In this document: positions 1-8,925 of the stretch, in pieces
How positions within the stretch are numbered: the stretch's first letter is position 1
Layout: every line of letters starts with the position of its first letter
Origin: Pseudomonas crudilactis
Lineage (GTDB): Bacteria; Pseudomonadota; Gammaproteobacteria; Pseudomonadales; Pseudomonadaceae
NCBI RefSeq assembly: GCF_013433315.1
Contig: NZ_WXVV01000038.1
Coordinates: 1 to 48,854 of the forward strand
Direction: 5' to 3'
Length of the DNA: 48,854 bases
Notes under the pieces: generated by a model
Seen by the model: the letters and a program-made list of their open reading frames with translations, nothing else
The model's database searches: none
What the model was told of the DNA's origin: nothing
Translations under genes and position numbers: made by a program

Positions 1-109
1 GCATCCCGTTTGAAATCTGTCGAAAAATATCGTCTGGTCAAATCACACCTCGTCGTTGGGCGTAGATTAACGCCCTTTAGGGGTGTCCAGAATCATTAAG
101 CCAGATCAA

Positions 110-279
110 CCCTAGCCCTCTCCCCGAGGGAGAGGGAACCGATCCGGGGATATTGGAGACGTACGCCGACCTGTATTTGCTTCTCTGAATCCATAATCGA
201 CTCGTTCTTTCAGGTCGATGTATCACGCAAGACACCTCGGTCGGCCCCCTCTCCCTCCGGGAGAGGGCTGGGGTGAGGG
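110..279. repeat. Palindrome-bounded intergenic element, copy 1
   Basis: Both ends carry the palindrome core CCCTCTCCC/GGGAGAGGG. The right end reads GGGCTGGGGTGAGGG, the inverse of the left end of the copies near 12.45 kb. Between the ends are the shared segments TACGCCGACCTG and TTCAGGTCGATGTATC. The same ends and inner segments recur at 12448-12752, so this is a dispersed non-coding element, MITE-like in design, with no transposase. It supplies the last codons and the stop of the leftward permease gene. The bases before it (1-109) show no gene. Confidence 0.7.
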
Positions 280-1610
280 TTCGCTTTTAAACGGCTCAAC
301 CCGGCCAATAGCACGGCACCAACCAGCAACACCGCAATCCCCAAAAACGCCCCAAACCCCACCACCGTCACGCTGGAATACAGCATGTACAGGCACAACC
401 CGAAAAACAGCAGCGGTAACAGCGGATACAACGGCACCTTCACCGGCCTCGGCACCTCAGGAAAACGCCGTCGCAGAATGATCAGCGCCACGCTGCTCAA
501 ACTCAGAAACAGCCAATAAACCGGGGTCAGGTACTCGACCATGGTGTTGAAGCCGCTTTGGGTAAAACTGCCGAACAGCACCAGCAACAACGCCACTGCG
601 CCTTCCGCCAGCAACGCTTTGCGCGGCACGCCATGCCGATCGTCCCAAGCGCCGAAACTGCGCAGTTGCGGCACATCACGCGCAGCCGCGTAAGTGGTGC
701 GGGCGCCGACCAACAGGGTCGAATTGATGGTCGCGATCGCGGCGATGCCAACCATCAGCAAAATCAGCAGGACACCCGGTGCACCGAATGCGCGGCTCAA
801 TAACTCCACTGCCGGGGCATTGCTGGCGGCCAGTCCCGAAAATCCGAGGCCCACAACGAACGCCCAGTTCAGCGCCAGATAGATCGCCATCAATACGCTC
901 AGCGCACCGAGCATGGCAATGAAAATCCCCCGCCGGCCATCACGCACTTCCGCCGATAATGTCGCCGCATCGCTCCAGCCGCCGAACGCCAGAAAGACGA
1001 AAATCATCGCCGCCGAAAACCCGGTCATACCGGTGTTTTCCGCGACGGGCGAGAGACCCGGCGCAGGCGCTTCGATACCTTGCCAGGCCAAAAAAACGCC
1101 GGCACTGGCAATGCTCAAAAAGCCCAGCGCCAACAACCCCACCAACAAGGTCTGGGTGATAAAACCAATGTGTTTGCCCGTCAGATTAAGCAGCACCAAC
1201 GCGGCTATCACCGCCCCGGCAAACAGCCCCGAACCGTACTGACCCAGCGGCACCACCGCATCGACATAATCGGCAAACATGAACGCCGACAACGCTATCC
1301 ACCCGGTGTGCATCACCGAAAACCGCGACCAGGCGAACAGGAATCCCATGCGCTCGCCATACGCGGTACGCAGAAAGTGATAGTCGCCGCCCGGATGCGG
1401 AAACGCCGTGGCCATCTCGGCAAAACACAGCGCTCCGATCATTGAGGCGACGCCGCCCAGCACCCACACCAGGTAGAAATGCTCCGGCCCGACATTGAGG
1501 GCCACGGTCGGCGCGGTTTTCAGGATGTCGGTGGTGATCACCATGCCCAGCGTGATCAGCAACGCCTGAAACACCGGCAGATGCCGCCCCGGTCCCGCGT
1601 TAGAAACCAT
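210..1610 (-). CDS. APC-superfamily amino-acid permease
   Basis: A 466-residue integral membrane protein with about twelve hydrophobic segments. The N-terminal helix is followed by a glycine/alanine-rich stretch (GGVASMIGALCFAEMATAFP), as in APC amino-acid/polyamine transporters. It should import an amino acid or related amine across the inner membrane; the substrate cannot be read. The start is the ATG at 1610, giving MVSNAGPG; the longer frame to 1748 runs inside the receptor gene and is rejected. It overlaps the end of the upstream TonB-receptor gene by 11 bases, which suggests co-transcription and coupled uptake. The last ~25 residues (NPHPSPLPEGEG...) are encoded by the palindromic repeat element, so the original C-terminus was probably replaced or extended by its insertion. 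Confidence 0.85.
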   Translation of the reverse strand: MVSNAGPGRHLPVFQALLITLGMVITTDILKTAPTVALNVGPEHFYLVWVLGGVASMIGALCFAEMATAFPHPGGDYHFLRTAYGERMGFLFAWSRFSVMHTGWIALSAFMFADYVDAVVPLGQYGSGLFAGAVIAALVLLNLTGKHIGFITQTLLVGLLALGFLSIASAGVFLAWQGIEAPAPGLSPVAENTGMTGFSAAMIFVFLAFGGWSDAATLSAEVRDGRRGIFIAMLGALSVLMAIYLALNWAFVVGLGFSGLAASNAPAVELLSRAFGAPGVLLILLMVGIAAIATINSTLLVGARTTYAAARDVPQLRSFGAWDDRHGVPRKALLAEGAVALLLVLFGSFTQSGFNTMVEYLTPVYWLFLSLSSVALIILRRRFPEVPRPVKVPLYPLLPLLFFGLCLYMLYSSVTVVGFGAFLGIAVLLVGAVLLAGLSRLKANPHPSPLPEGEGADRGVLRDTST

Positions 1611-3987
1611 AGGTGGCGCGGGCGTAGTAATAGGCGCCGTTGGTGCCGATTGGCGACAGTACGTCGTACGGCAGGTTGCCGCCGTAGTTGATCGCCGAAC
1701 CGGAACGTTCCGGGTAGTTGTCGGTGAGGTTGTTGCCGCCCACGGCAATGTTGAATTTCGGGGTGAATTTGTAGGCCACTTCGGCGTCGAGTTGCCACAC
1801 CGCGCCGTAGGTTTGCTCGGGCTGCGAGTCGCCGAAATCGAACACCCGGGTGGTCTCGCCCTGGCGCGTCAAGCGTCCGAGCAAGCCCCAGTGTTCGCTG
1901 GCCCAGTTGGCGGAAAAGATGAAGCGATCTTTCGGCGCGGCATCGGTCAGGGTGTTGGTTTCTTCGACACCAACGAGCGCGTCGTTGCCGATGCCCAACG
2001 CTGTCAGTTGCGACGGTGTGCCTTTGGTGCTGGTGACTTTGGTGTGGTTGTAGGTGTACGCGGTGGTCAGGCCCAGTTGCCCTTCGTAGAACGGCTGGTG
2101 ATAGTTGAGCACCAGTTCGGCGCCGTGGGTGCTGGTGTCGGCAGCGTTGGTGAAGAAGTTGACGTCGTGCACACCGGCGACGCCGAAGTTGTCGTTGATG
2201 TAGTTTTCCAGGGCATCGCTGCCGATGCGTTGCGACAGGGTGATGCGATCCTTGACGTCGATGCGGAACACGTCCAGCGAGGCATCGAAGCGTTCATTCA
2301 ATTGAAAGGTCAGGCCGAGGCTGAAGTTCTTCGAGGTTTCCGGATCAAGCTTCTCGGCACCCAGCGCACGGGCGATCGGATCGTTGACCGAGAGCACACG
2401 GATGTCGGTCAGGGTGCCGCCGTCGCCGAAGTTGCTGGTGGTGTTCTGGAAGCCGCTTTGGGCCAGCGACGGTGCGCGGAAGTTGTTCGAGACCGCACCG
2501 CGCAAGGCCCATTGCTCGGTGAGCTTGTAGCGACCGCTGAGTTTGCCGGTGAGTTTGCTGCCGGCATCGTCGTAATGCTCCCAGCGGGTAGCGGCGTCGA
2601 CAAAGAAGCGGTCGGTGAGATCGCCGGACAACTCGGCGTAAGTGCCGAACACATTGCGATCCAGATCCGATTCTTCGCTTGGCCGCAGGCCGTTGGCGCC
2701 GTCGGCTCCGGAGCCGATGTAGGAGGCCTCGTCACCGGCATAGGTCAGGTAGTTTTCGTAGCGGTATTCGCCGCCAACCGCCAATACAAAGGAGCGCTCG
2801 CCAAGACGCAGTTCACGGCTGAAGTCGAGGTTGGTGGTGGTCTGGCGCAGCTCGTAATCGCCGGTGTCGAACTTCGTGGGTGAGTCTTCGCCGAGGCTGA
2901 CGTTCAGCGTGCGCCGGGTCGAGCCCTCGAAACGGTTGCGACCGTGGGTGATGCTGCTGTCGAAATCCCACTCGTCTCCGAGCAGGCCTTTGAAACCGGC
3001 GGTGGCGGAGATGTCCTTGTTGTCGCCGAGCGATTGCGGCAAGTAGCCGTTGGGGTAGAACTGCGGCTGTTCATACGGGTAGCGATAGAACTCGGCGCCG
3101 GTGGTGTGGCGCTGGTTGTAGGTGCCGAAACTGTAAGCTTTGCCGCCGGTCAGCGGCAGTTCGCTGTTGAACCAGAGATTGACGTCGCGCGCGACGCCGT
3201 CGCCCATCACATAGTTGCGCTGGCCAGGGCTGTCGGCAAAACCGTCGAAACCGGCGCGGTTGGTCGGGTTGCGATCCTTGTATTCGGTGCCGCCACGGAT
3301 AAACCCGCCCTCCTCGCCCAAACGCGTGCCGATCTTCGCGGTGGTCACGCTGTTCTGGCCGTCGGTGGTGGTCTTGCCGATGGCGTCCTGATGAGTGTGA
3401 TAAGCGCCATAACTGGTCGACACTTCGCCGCCCTCTGGGGCGTCGTCGAGGATGATGTTGATCACCCCGGCAATCGCGTCGGAGCCGTACTGCGCGCCGG
3501 CGCCATCGCGTAGCACTTCGATGCGTTTGATCGCGCTGAGCGGGATCGAGTTGAAGTCGACCGGTGCGGTACCGCGCCCGATCTTCGACGAGTCGTTGAC
3601 CACCGCTGACGTATGGCGACGCTTGCCATTGACCAGCACCAGCACCTGATCCGGGCTCATGCCGCGCAGTTGCGCCGCGCGCACATGGTCGGCGCCGCCG
3701 GAGTTGGATTGGCGTGGCAGGCTGAAGGATGGCAGCAACGTCTGCAACGCCGCGCCCAACTCGCCATCAGCGGCGCCGGCGGATTTGAGGTCTTCGGCGG
3801 TGAGTACGTCGACCGGCACCGGCGAGTCAAGCACCGTGCGTGAAGTGCCGCGGGTACCGGTAACCAGTACAGTGCCAAGTCGCGATTCGCTGTCGGCGCT
3901 GGCGGAAGTTTCTTCTGCGTTGGCCGGAAGTTGCCAGATAGCGGACACAACGGCAGCCGCCAGTAATGAACGGGAACGGTAATGCAT
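1600..3987 (-). CDS. TonB-dependent outer-membrane receptor
   Basis: A 795-residue receptor. Residues 1-25 are a signal peptide ending in PANA. The plug domain (about 35-170) holds LVTGTRG near its start, the LRGMSPDQVLVLVNGKRR segment and the IKRIEVLRDGAGAQYGSDAIAGVINI signature region. A long beta-barrel follows and ends in an aromatic residue (YYYARATYGF), as outer-membrane barrels do. It imports a ligand across the outer membrane using TonB energy. Nothing marks it as a siderophore receptor, and the amino-acid permease overlapping its 3' end argues for an organic nutrient. The ATG at 3987 has AAGGAG ten bases upstream and starts the signal peptide; the longer frame to 4050 is unlikely. 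A dyad-symmetric sequence lies about 240 bases upstream. Confidence 0.93.
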   Translation of the reverse strand: MHYRSRSLLAAAVVSAIWQLPANAEETSASADSESRLGTVLVTGTRGTSRTVLDSPVPVDVLTAEDLKSAGAADGELGAALQTLLPSFSLPRQSNSGGADHVRAAQLRGMSPDQVLVLVNGKRRHTSAVVNDSSKIGRGTAPVDFNSIPLSAIKRIEVLRDGAGAQYGSDAIAGVINIILDDAPEGGEVSTSYGAYHTHQDAIGKTTTDGQNSVTTAKIGTRLGEEGGFIRGGTEYKDRNPTNRAGFDGFADSPGQRNYVMGDGVARDVNLWFNSELPLTGGKAYSFGTYNQRHTTGAEFYRYPYEQPQFYPNGYLPQSLGDNKDISATAGFKGLLGDEWDFDSSITHGRNRFEGSTRRTLNVSLGEDSPTKFDTGDYELRQTTTNLDFSRELRLGERSFVLAVGGEYRYENYLTYAGDEASYIGSGADGANGLRPSEESDLDRNVFGTYAELSGDLTDRFFVDAATRWEHYDDAGSKLTGKLSGRYKLTEQWALRGAVSNNFRAPSLAQSGFQNTTSNFGDGGTLTDIRVLSVNDPIARALGAEKLDPETSKNFSLGLTFQLNERFDASLDVFRIDVKDRITLSQRIGSDALENYINDNFGVAGVHDVNFFTNAADTSTHGAELVLNYHQPFYEGQLGLTTAYTYNHTKVTSTKGTPSQLTALGIGNDALVGVEETNTLTDAAPKDRFIFSANWASEHWGLLGRLTRQGETTRVFDFGDSQPEQTYGAVWQLDAEVAYKFTPKFNIAVGGNNLTDNYPERSGSAINYGGNLPYDVLSPIGTNGAYYYARATYGF

Positions 3988-4226
3988 ATAACAGCTCCTT
4001 GAATCGCAGTTAATACCCGGCCGCTGCCGACAATAAAGTTCGGCAAGCAATGCGCGGCAATGTCTGCTGTAGTTTTGGATTTCTGGAAGGCAGTGAAGGC
4101 TTTTTTACGGTGAGTTGCAGTTTCCCCAGCGTGAGACGTTTCCCCTTGAAAGCCGATGCTAGACGAGCTGCCGTCGATCGCAAAAGAACCAATAACGCTT
4201 AGGTTAGATCGCTCTAAAGGAGTGTT

Positions 4227-4273
4227 ATTAGTTCAACAGAAGTGTTGCTGAGCCAACACCAGAACCAACTAAT
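4227..4273. promoter_or_regulatory. Nested dyad, candidate operator upstream of the TonB receptor
   Basis: Two inverted repeats share a centre at about 4250. The outer arms are ATTAGTT (4227-4233) and AACTAAT (4267-4273). The inner arms are GTGTTG (4242-4247) and CAACAC (4254-4259). The 452-base gap 3988-4439 holds this dyad, a REPIN and presumably the receptor promoter, with no gene. A binding site for a dimeric regulator is an inference; an RNA hairpin is the alternative. Confidence 0.4.
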
Positions 4274-4304
4274 CAACAACTAAATAGCTATGCAAACACA
4301 TCCC

Positions 4305-4397
4305 CCTGTGGGAGCGAGCTTGCTCGCGAATGCGGTAGATCAGTCAACGAATAGGTCACTGAAAAGGCCCCTTCGCGAGCAAGCTCGCTCCCACAGG
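4305..4397. repeat. REPIN (paired REP sequences), copy 1
   Basis: CCTGTGGGAGCGAGCTTGCT leads into CTCGCGAA, and its inverted copy closes the element at 4371-4397, with about 40 unrelated bases between. This is the classic Pseudomonas REP doublet, mobilised in trans by RAYT transposases (family knowledge); no RAYT gene is in this window. It lies between the receptor and the sulfite-oxidase-like gene. Confidence 0.9.
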
Positions 4398-4439
4398 TTG
4401 ATCGTATTCCAATGTTTGAACAGGCTGCGTTCTGGAGAC

Positions 4440-5105
4440 TTAGTCGAACTCTCTTTCCAGCCAGGCATCCTCGGCAATATCCAGTTCATCACCACTGAAT
4501 CGCTGTTCGGCAAACGGATCGGCGTGCAGATGAAAGCCGTTCTGCTCCCAGAAACCCGGCTGTTCCTGTTCAACAAACTCAATCCCGCGCAGCCACTTCG
4601 CGCTCTTCCAGAAATACCGCCCCGCCACCACCAGCCGTAGCGGCCAGCCATGTTGCGCGGTCAACGGCTGGCCGGCGTAATGGGTGGCCAACAGACTGTC
4701 GGGGTGCAACAGATCATCAAGTCGCAAGTTGGTTTGGTAATCGTGGTCGGCGTGGGCCATGACGAACTCCGACGTCGGTTGGATATCGAACGCCTGCAAC
4801 AGATCCTGCAGATGCACCCCGCTCCACTCGGTATCGAACTTCGACCAGCGCGTCACGCAATGGATGTCACAGCGCAGTTGTCGTTGCGGCAGCGCCTGCA
4901 GATCGGCGTAACGTAATTCGATTGGCCGTGCGAGTGTGCCGAACAGGCGCAGCGACCAGTTGGCGAGGGCATATTCCGGTACTTCGCCTTCGTGGAGGAT
5001 TGGAAAACGCTCCGTCAGCACCTGGCCTGGGGGCAGTCGTTTACCAAGCGCCGGATCGGTTTTCGGGGAACGGCTTTTGCGTAGGCGGTCAGCTTTGTTG
5101 TGCAT
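4440..5105 (-). CDS. Sulfite-oxidase-like molybdopterin oxidoreductase
   Basis: A 221-residue protein consisting mainly of an oxidoreductase molybdopterin-binding domain. Cys83 in CDIHCVTRWS is the expected molybdenum-ligand cysteine. HGWPLRLVV and WKSAKWLRGIEF are the conserved cofactor-contact and C-terminal motifs of the single-domain YuiH/sulfite-oxidase-like group. No signal peptide, heme domain or dimerisation domain is seen, so it is probably cytoplasmic and depends on an unknown electron partner. A GGAG precedes the ATG at 5105. It follows the importer run after a 158-base gap that holds a REPIN. A redox step on a sulfur compound brought in by those importers is plausible but inferred. 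Confidence 0.85.
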   Translation of the reverse strand: MHNKADRLRKSRSPKTDPALGKRLPPGQVLTERFPILHEGEVPEYALANWSLRLFGTLARPIELRYADLQALPQRQLRCDIHCVTRWSKFDTEWSGVHLQDLLQAFDIQPTSEFVMAHADHDYQTNLRLDDLLHPDSLLATHYAGQPLTAQHGWPLRLVVAGRYFWKSAKWLRGIEFVEQEQPGFWEQNGFHLHADPFAEQRFSGDELDIAEDAWLEREFD

Positions 5106-5148
5106 GTAAGCTCCAGAACTCCCTCAGTTTGCGCAACTACGCGTTACC

Positions 5149-5240
5149 CCTGTGGGAGCGAGCTTGCTCGCGAAAGCGATGGGTCAGTCAACAGAGATAT
5201 CGACTGAACGGGCCTCTTCGCGAGCAAGCTCGCTCCCACA
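5149..5240. repeat. REPIN, copy 2
   Basis: Same inverted REP pair as copy 1 (GTGGGAGCGAGC ... GCTCGCTCCCAC). It sits between the periplasmic binding-protein gene and the molybdoenzyme gene, where such elements often act as transcript-stabilising or attenuating hairpins. Confidence 0.9.
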
Positions 5241-5263
5241 TGGGCGATGTCGTGGCAAATGTT

Positions 5264-6319
5264 CTAGTTAGCCACCGGAATCCACGGCGCGCGTGCGACA
5301 TTCGCGGTATCACCAAAGCTCGGAAGCTTCTGCGCCAGATCTCGAACGTTTTTCACGTCCAGATCCAGCAACTGCTGACGGGTGATCAGCGTCGGCGGCA
5401 CCAGCACCTGATGCCCCGGATTGTCCCCGGCAATCAACATCGCCAGACTGCGCACACTGATTGCCCCGGCCACTTGCGGATTGACCGCCGCCGTCGCCGC
5501 CCAGGCGCTGTCCGGCTCTTTCATGATCTGAATATCGGCGGTGGAAATATCGGCGCTGTATATCTTCACCTTGCTGGTCAGCCCTGCCTCATCGACGGCA
5601 ATTTTCGCACCTTTGGCGAACTCATCGAACGGTGCAAAGATCACGCTGATGCCTGGATTGGCTCGAAGCACGGCGCTGGCCTGATCCGCCACCGAGTTGG
5701 CAATCGGCGGATTCAGCGTGCCAAAGCGTGCCTTCTCGACGATCCCCGGATTGGCTTTCTTGACCTGACTCCAGATCTCGTCGCGGCGCTCCATCGGCGT
5801 AAAACCGCTGATGTACACGTAGCCGGCATCGAACTGCGTGCCGTTGTCCTTGATGGCCTGATCCAGCGCCAGACGCGCCAGCGCATGGTGATCCTGCTCG
5901 ACCTGGGTCACTTGCGGGGTGTTCAGATCGACGTCAAAAGCGACGACCTTGATGCCCTTGGCGATGGCCCGGTCAATCGGCGCTTTCAGGGTTTCGGCCA
6001 GGCCGAGCTGAACGATGATGCCATCGACGCCGAGATCGATCGCCTGCTCGATCATCTCGCCCTGACTCGCCGCCTGCTGTCGGGCATCGAATACCCGCAG
6101 GTTGGCCCCCAGCGCTTCGGTCTGTTTTTCCACGCCACGCAAGTACGCCTCGGGGAAGTCCCCAGAGAACAAATAACCGACCAATGCGATCTGCACCTGA
6201 CCTTTATCGAACGGCGCCGGCGCGCCGGGCAAGGCTTTGGCCTGAGCGCTCAGTGCCATCGCCGAAAATAACGCACCGGCGAGGCAATGACGGGCGAACT
6301 GAGTGATTGAACCGTGCAT
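5264..6319 (-). CDS. Periplasmic sugar-binding-like protein of ABC importer (RbsB family)
   Basis: A 351-residue substrate-binding protein. A signal peptide (cleavage after ALSAQA, about residue 27) is followed by a type I periplasmic binding fold of the RbsB/LacI-like class: QIALVGYLFSGDFPEAY at the start, then DGIIVQLGLAETLKAPIDRA. It should capture a ligand in the periplasm for the RbsA/RbsC-type components encoded just upstream, 23 bases away. The family usually binds pentoses, hexoses or autoinducer-like furanosyl compounds; the ligand here is unknown. The start is the ATG at 6319 with AAGGAAG upstream. The 498-base N-terminal extension of the open frame overlaps the permease gene and is rejected. 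Confidence 0.88.
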   Translation of the reverse strand: MHGSITQFARHCLAGALFSAMALSAQAKALPGAPAPFDKGQVQIALVGYLFSGDFPEAYLRGVEKQTEALGANLRVFDARQQAASQGEMIEQAIDLGVDGIIVQLGLAETLKAPIDRAIAKGIKVVAFDVDLNTPQVTQVEQDHHALARLALDQAIKDNGTQFDAGYVYISGFTPMERRDEIWSQVKKANPGIVEKARFGTLNPPIANSVADQASAVLRANPGISVIFAPFDEFAKGAKIAVDEAGLTSKVKIYSADISTADIQIMKEPDSAWAATAAVNPQVAGAISVRSLAMLIAGDNPGHQVLVPPTLITRQQLLDLDVKNVRDLAQKLPSFGDTANVARAPWIPVAN

Positions 6320-6342
6320 ACAACTTCCTTGCATAAAGCGGC

Positions 6343-7368
6343 TCAACGCGCCCGATGCGCGAGGCCGAACGTGAACATCAGGGCCAGTACCAGCACCAGT
6401 CCCTTGACGAAATCCTGCGCGTAATATGGCGCGTTGAGCATGGTCAGACCGTTGAGCAACGCCGCCACCAGCAGCGCGCCAACCAAGGTGCCGAAGGCGT
6501 TGGGCTTCTTCGCGCCGAGTACGGCAAAACCGATCAGCGCCGCGCCGAGGGCATCCAGCACCAGACCGTTGCCCGAACTGACGTCGCCGCGACCCAGGCG
6601 CGCTGCGAGCAACAATCCGCCAAGCGATGCGAGCAACGCCGAGAGCACGTAAGCCAATAACTTGAAGCGCTGCACCGGCGCACCGGCCAAGCGCGCCGCT
6701 TGCTCGTTGCCGCCAATGGCATAGAACAAACGACCAATGCGCGTGCGTTCGAGAAACAACCACACCGCTACCGCTACCACCGCCGTGATCAACACCGGAA
6801 TCGGTACCACCTCCCACAACCGCCCACGCCCCAGCGCCAGAAACGCGGCACTGAACGTACCTTCGGTTTCCTCACCGCTGGGCAAGGTCATGCCCACCGC
6901 AATCGAGCGCCCGCCAGTGGGTATTAGCTGCACGCCAATCACCAGAAACATGCTGCCCAGCGTCGCGAGAATGTCCGGCACCCGTAATTTGACGATCAGC
7001 CAGCCGTTGAGCAGGCCGACCAGCGCCCCACCCGCGAGACTGATCAACACCGCCGGCACCGCGCCCCAACCGAGCACGACCATCACGTAACTGGCGATCA
7101 TCAGGCTCATCGCCGCCACCGCGCCAATCGACAGATCGAGGCCGCCGACGGCCATGGTCAGCGTCACACCCAGCGCCAGCAGCGCGACAATCGACACCGA
7201 TTGCAGGATGCTGAACAGGTTGCCGACGCGCAGAAATGCCGGCTCGGCCACACTGAAAAACACCACGATCAGCGCCAGCAGCCACAGCAGGCCGTAGCGG
7301 ATCAATACGTGCAGCAGACGTTCGGCGCGTGCCGGTTCGGTCGATAACAGTGAACTTGAATCAGGCAC
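6343..7368 (-). CDS. ABC importer permease, RbsC-like
   Basis: A 341-residue membrane protein of the BPD_transp_2 class. It has about eight to ten hydrophobic segments, the GGLDLSIGAVAAMS motif (about residues 95-108) and the ALGGNEQAARLAG-like segment (here AIGGNEQAARLAG) seen in ribose and related permeases. It forms the inner-membrane channel for the RbsA-type ATPase, with which it shares an 8-base overlap, and for the RbsB-type binding protein downstream. The overlap implies translational coupling. Substrate not determinable. Confidence 0.88.
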   Translation of the reverse strand: MPDSSSLLSTEPARAERLLHVLIRYGLLWLLALIVVFFSVAEPAFLRVGNLFSILQSVSIVALLALGVTLTMAVGGLDLSIGAVAAMSLMIASYVMVVLGWGAVPAVLISLAGGALVGLLNGWLIVKLRVPDILATLGSMFLVIGVQLIPTGGRSIAVGMTLPSGEETEGTFSAAFLALGRGRLWEVVPIPVLITAVVAVAVWLFLERTRIGRLFYAIGGNEQAARLAGAPVQRFKLLAYVLSALLASLGGLLLAARLGRGDVSSGNGLVLDALGAALIGFAVLGAKKPNAFGTLVGALLVAALLNGLTMLNAPYYAQDFVKGLVLVLALMFTFGLAHRAR

Positions 7369-8917
7369 TCGCTCTGCTCCTTGGCGTGGCTTGAGGGGAA
7401 TGTTCGGTCACGTCGCTGCCAGCCAGTGCGGCGACCAGATCAACACGATTGAGGCCGGCACGCGGGTACTCGGCGACCACCGCGTGATCGCGCACCAGCA
7501 GAATGCGGTCGGCAATTTCCAGGGCTTCATCGACGTCGGCGCAAATCACCAGCGTTGCACGGTCCTTGGCGCTGTCACGCAGCAGTTGGCCGATATCGCG
7601 GCGGGCGCGCACGTCGACGCCTTGAAACGGTTCATCAAGGATCAATACCCGCCCTTCGCCGAGCAGCCAGCGGCCAAGCACGACTTTCTGTTGATTGCCG
7701 CCCGACAACGCAGTCATCGGCACATCGATACCGGCAGTCTTGATCCCCAGCGCCGCCACTTGTGCCTCGACCGCTACCGCTTCGGCGCGGTTGCGGATGA
7801 AACCGCCACGGGTAAAGCGTTCAAGAAACGGCAACGTCAGGGTGCGACGCAAAGAGAAATCAGGTACCAGCGACTGACTGGCGCGATCTTCGGCCGCGAA
7901 GAAAATTCCGCTTTGAATGGCTTGGCGCGGAGAGTCCGCCCGCCAGTCAGTGCCATCCAGTTGCACGCTGCCCGAGGCCGCTTTACGCAAGCCGAACAGC
8001 ACCTCGGCGATTTCACTTTTGCCGGCGCCCAACAGCCCGGTGAGAACCACCACTTCGTTCTCGTGCAGGCTCAGATCGAACGCGGCGGATCGCGGCAGAA
8101 TTTGCATGGCGTTGAGTTTCAACACTTCGCGCCCGGCCACGCACGGCTGATAAACATGCTCGGCCAGCGCCTGCCCGAGCATGGCGCTCACCGCTTCGGG
8201 TAATTGCCGCGCCGTGAACTCGCCCGCGAACTGGCCATCGCGCAGGACGATGGCGCGATCTGCCACCCTTTGCAGGTCGGAGAGTCGATGGGAGATGTAC
8301 AGAATCGCCACGCCGCGACTGCGCAAGGTGTCGATCAAGCCAAACAAACGCTGCGCCTCGGCATCGGAGAGCGCGGCCGTCGGCTCATCGAGAATCAGCA
8401 GGCGCGGTTGCAACGCCAAGGCCCGGGCGAGCACCACCAACTGCCGTTCGGCCTGCCCGAGATGCTCGATTGGCTGCTCCAGCGGCAAGGTCAAACCCAG
8501 CCCGGCGGCAATGCTTGCGGCGCGCTCCAGCAGGCGTTGGCGATTGAGCCAGAAGTCTGCGTCTGGCTTGCACAGTTCATCGAGCAGGAGGTTTTCCGCG
8601 ACGCTCAAACCCGGTGCGATGCCCTCGTTGATCTGCTGGTGTACCGCGACAATACCGAAGCGACGCGCCGACAGCGGCGAGCTGAAATGGCGTGGCGCGC
8701 CCTCCAGCCGGATCTCGCCAGCGTCGGCAGTCTGGCTGCCCGCCAAGATCTTCACCAGGGTCGACTTGCCCGCGCCATTGGCACCGAGCAGCGCCACCAC
8801 TTCGGCGGGATAAATCTCCAGGCTGACCCGGTCCAGTGCCCGACTCGCGCCAAATATTTTGCTCAACTGACGTACACGAATCAGCGGCTCGCGGACGACA
8901 GCGACCGGCACACTCAT
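7361..8917 (-). CDS. ABC importer ATPase with two nucleotide-binding domains, RbsA-like
   Basis: A 518-residue tandem ATPase. The N-terminal half carries Walker A GANGAGKST, an altered signature (LGQAERQLVVLARAL) and Walker B LLILDEPTAALS. The C-terminal half has a degenerate P-loop (GLLGAGKSEI), the signature LSGGNQQKVVLGRWL and LILDEPFQGVDV. This is the RbsA/MglA/XylG plan. It starts 8 bases after the MetI-like permease gene and overlaps the RbsC-like gene by 8 bases, so two different importers share one transcript. The N-terminal signature lacks the usual LSGGQ, which should be checked against RbsA-family norms. Confidence 0.9.
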   Translation of the reverse strand: MSVPVAVVREPLIRVRQLSKIFGASRALDRVSLEIYPAEVVALLGANGAGKSTLVKILAGSQTADAGEIRLEGAPRHFSSPLSARRFGIVAVHQQINEGIAPGLSVAENLLLDELCKPDADFWLNRQRLLERAASIAAGLGLTLPLEQPIEHLGQAERQLVVLARALALQPRLLILDEPTAALSDAEAQRLFGLIDTLRSRGVAILYISHRLSDLQRVADRAIVLRDGQFAGEFTARQLPEAVSAMLGQALAEHVYQPCVAGREVLKLNAMQILPRSAAFDLSLHENEVVVLTGLLGAGKSEIAEVLFGLRKAASGSVQLDGTDWRADSPRQAIQSGIFFAAEDRASQSLVPDFSLRRTLTLPFLERFTRGGFIRNRAEAVAVEAQVAALGIKTAGIDVPMTALSGGNQQKVVLGRWLLGEGRVLILDEPFQGVDVRARRDIGQLLRDSAKDRATLVICADVDEALEIADRILLVRDHAVVAEYPRAGLNRVDLVAALAGSDVTEHSPQATPRSRASA

Positions 8918-8925
8918 ACAATTCC

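Noticed and set aside
1792..2883. Plus-strand frame of 363 codons inside the TonB-receptor gene
   Set aside because: Valine/glycine/alanine-rich shadow of the receptor; no start signal or family motif.
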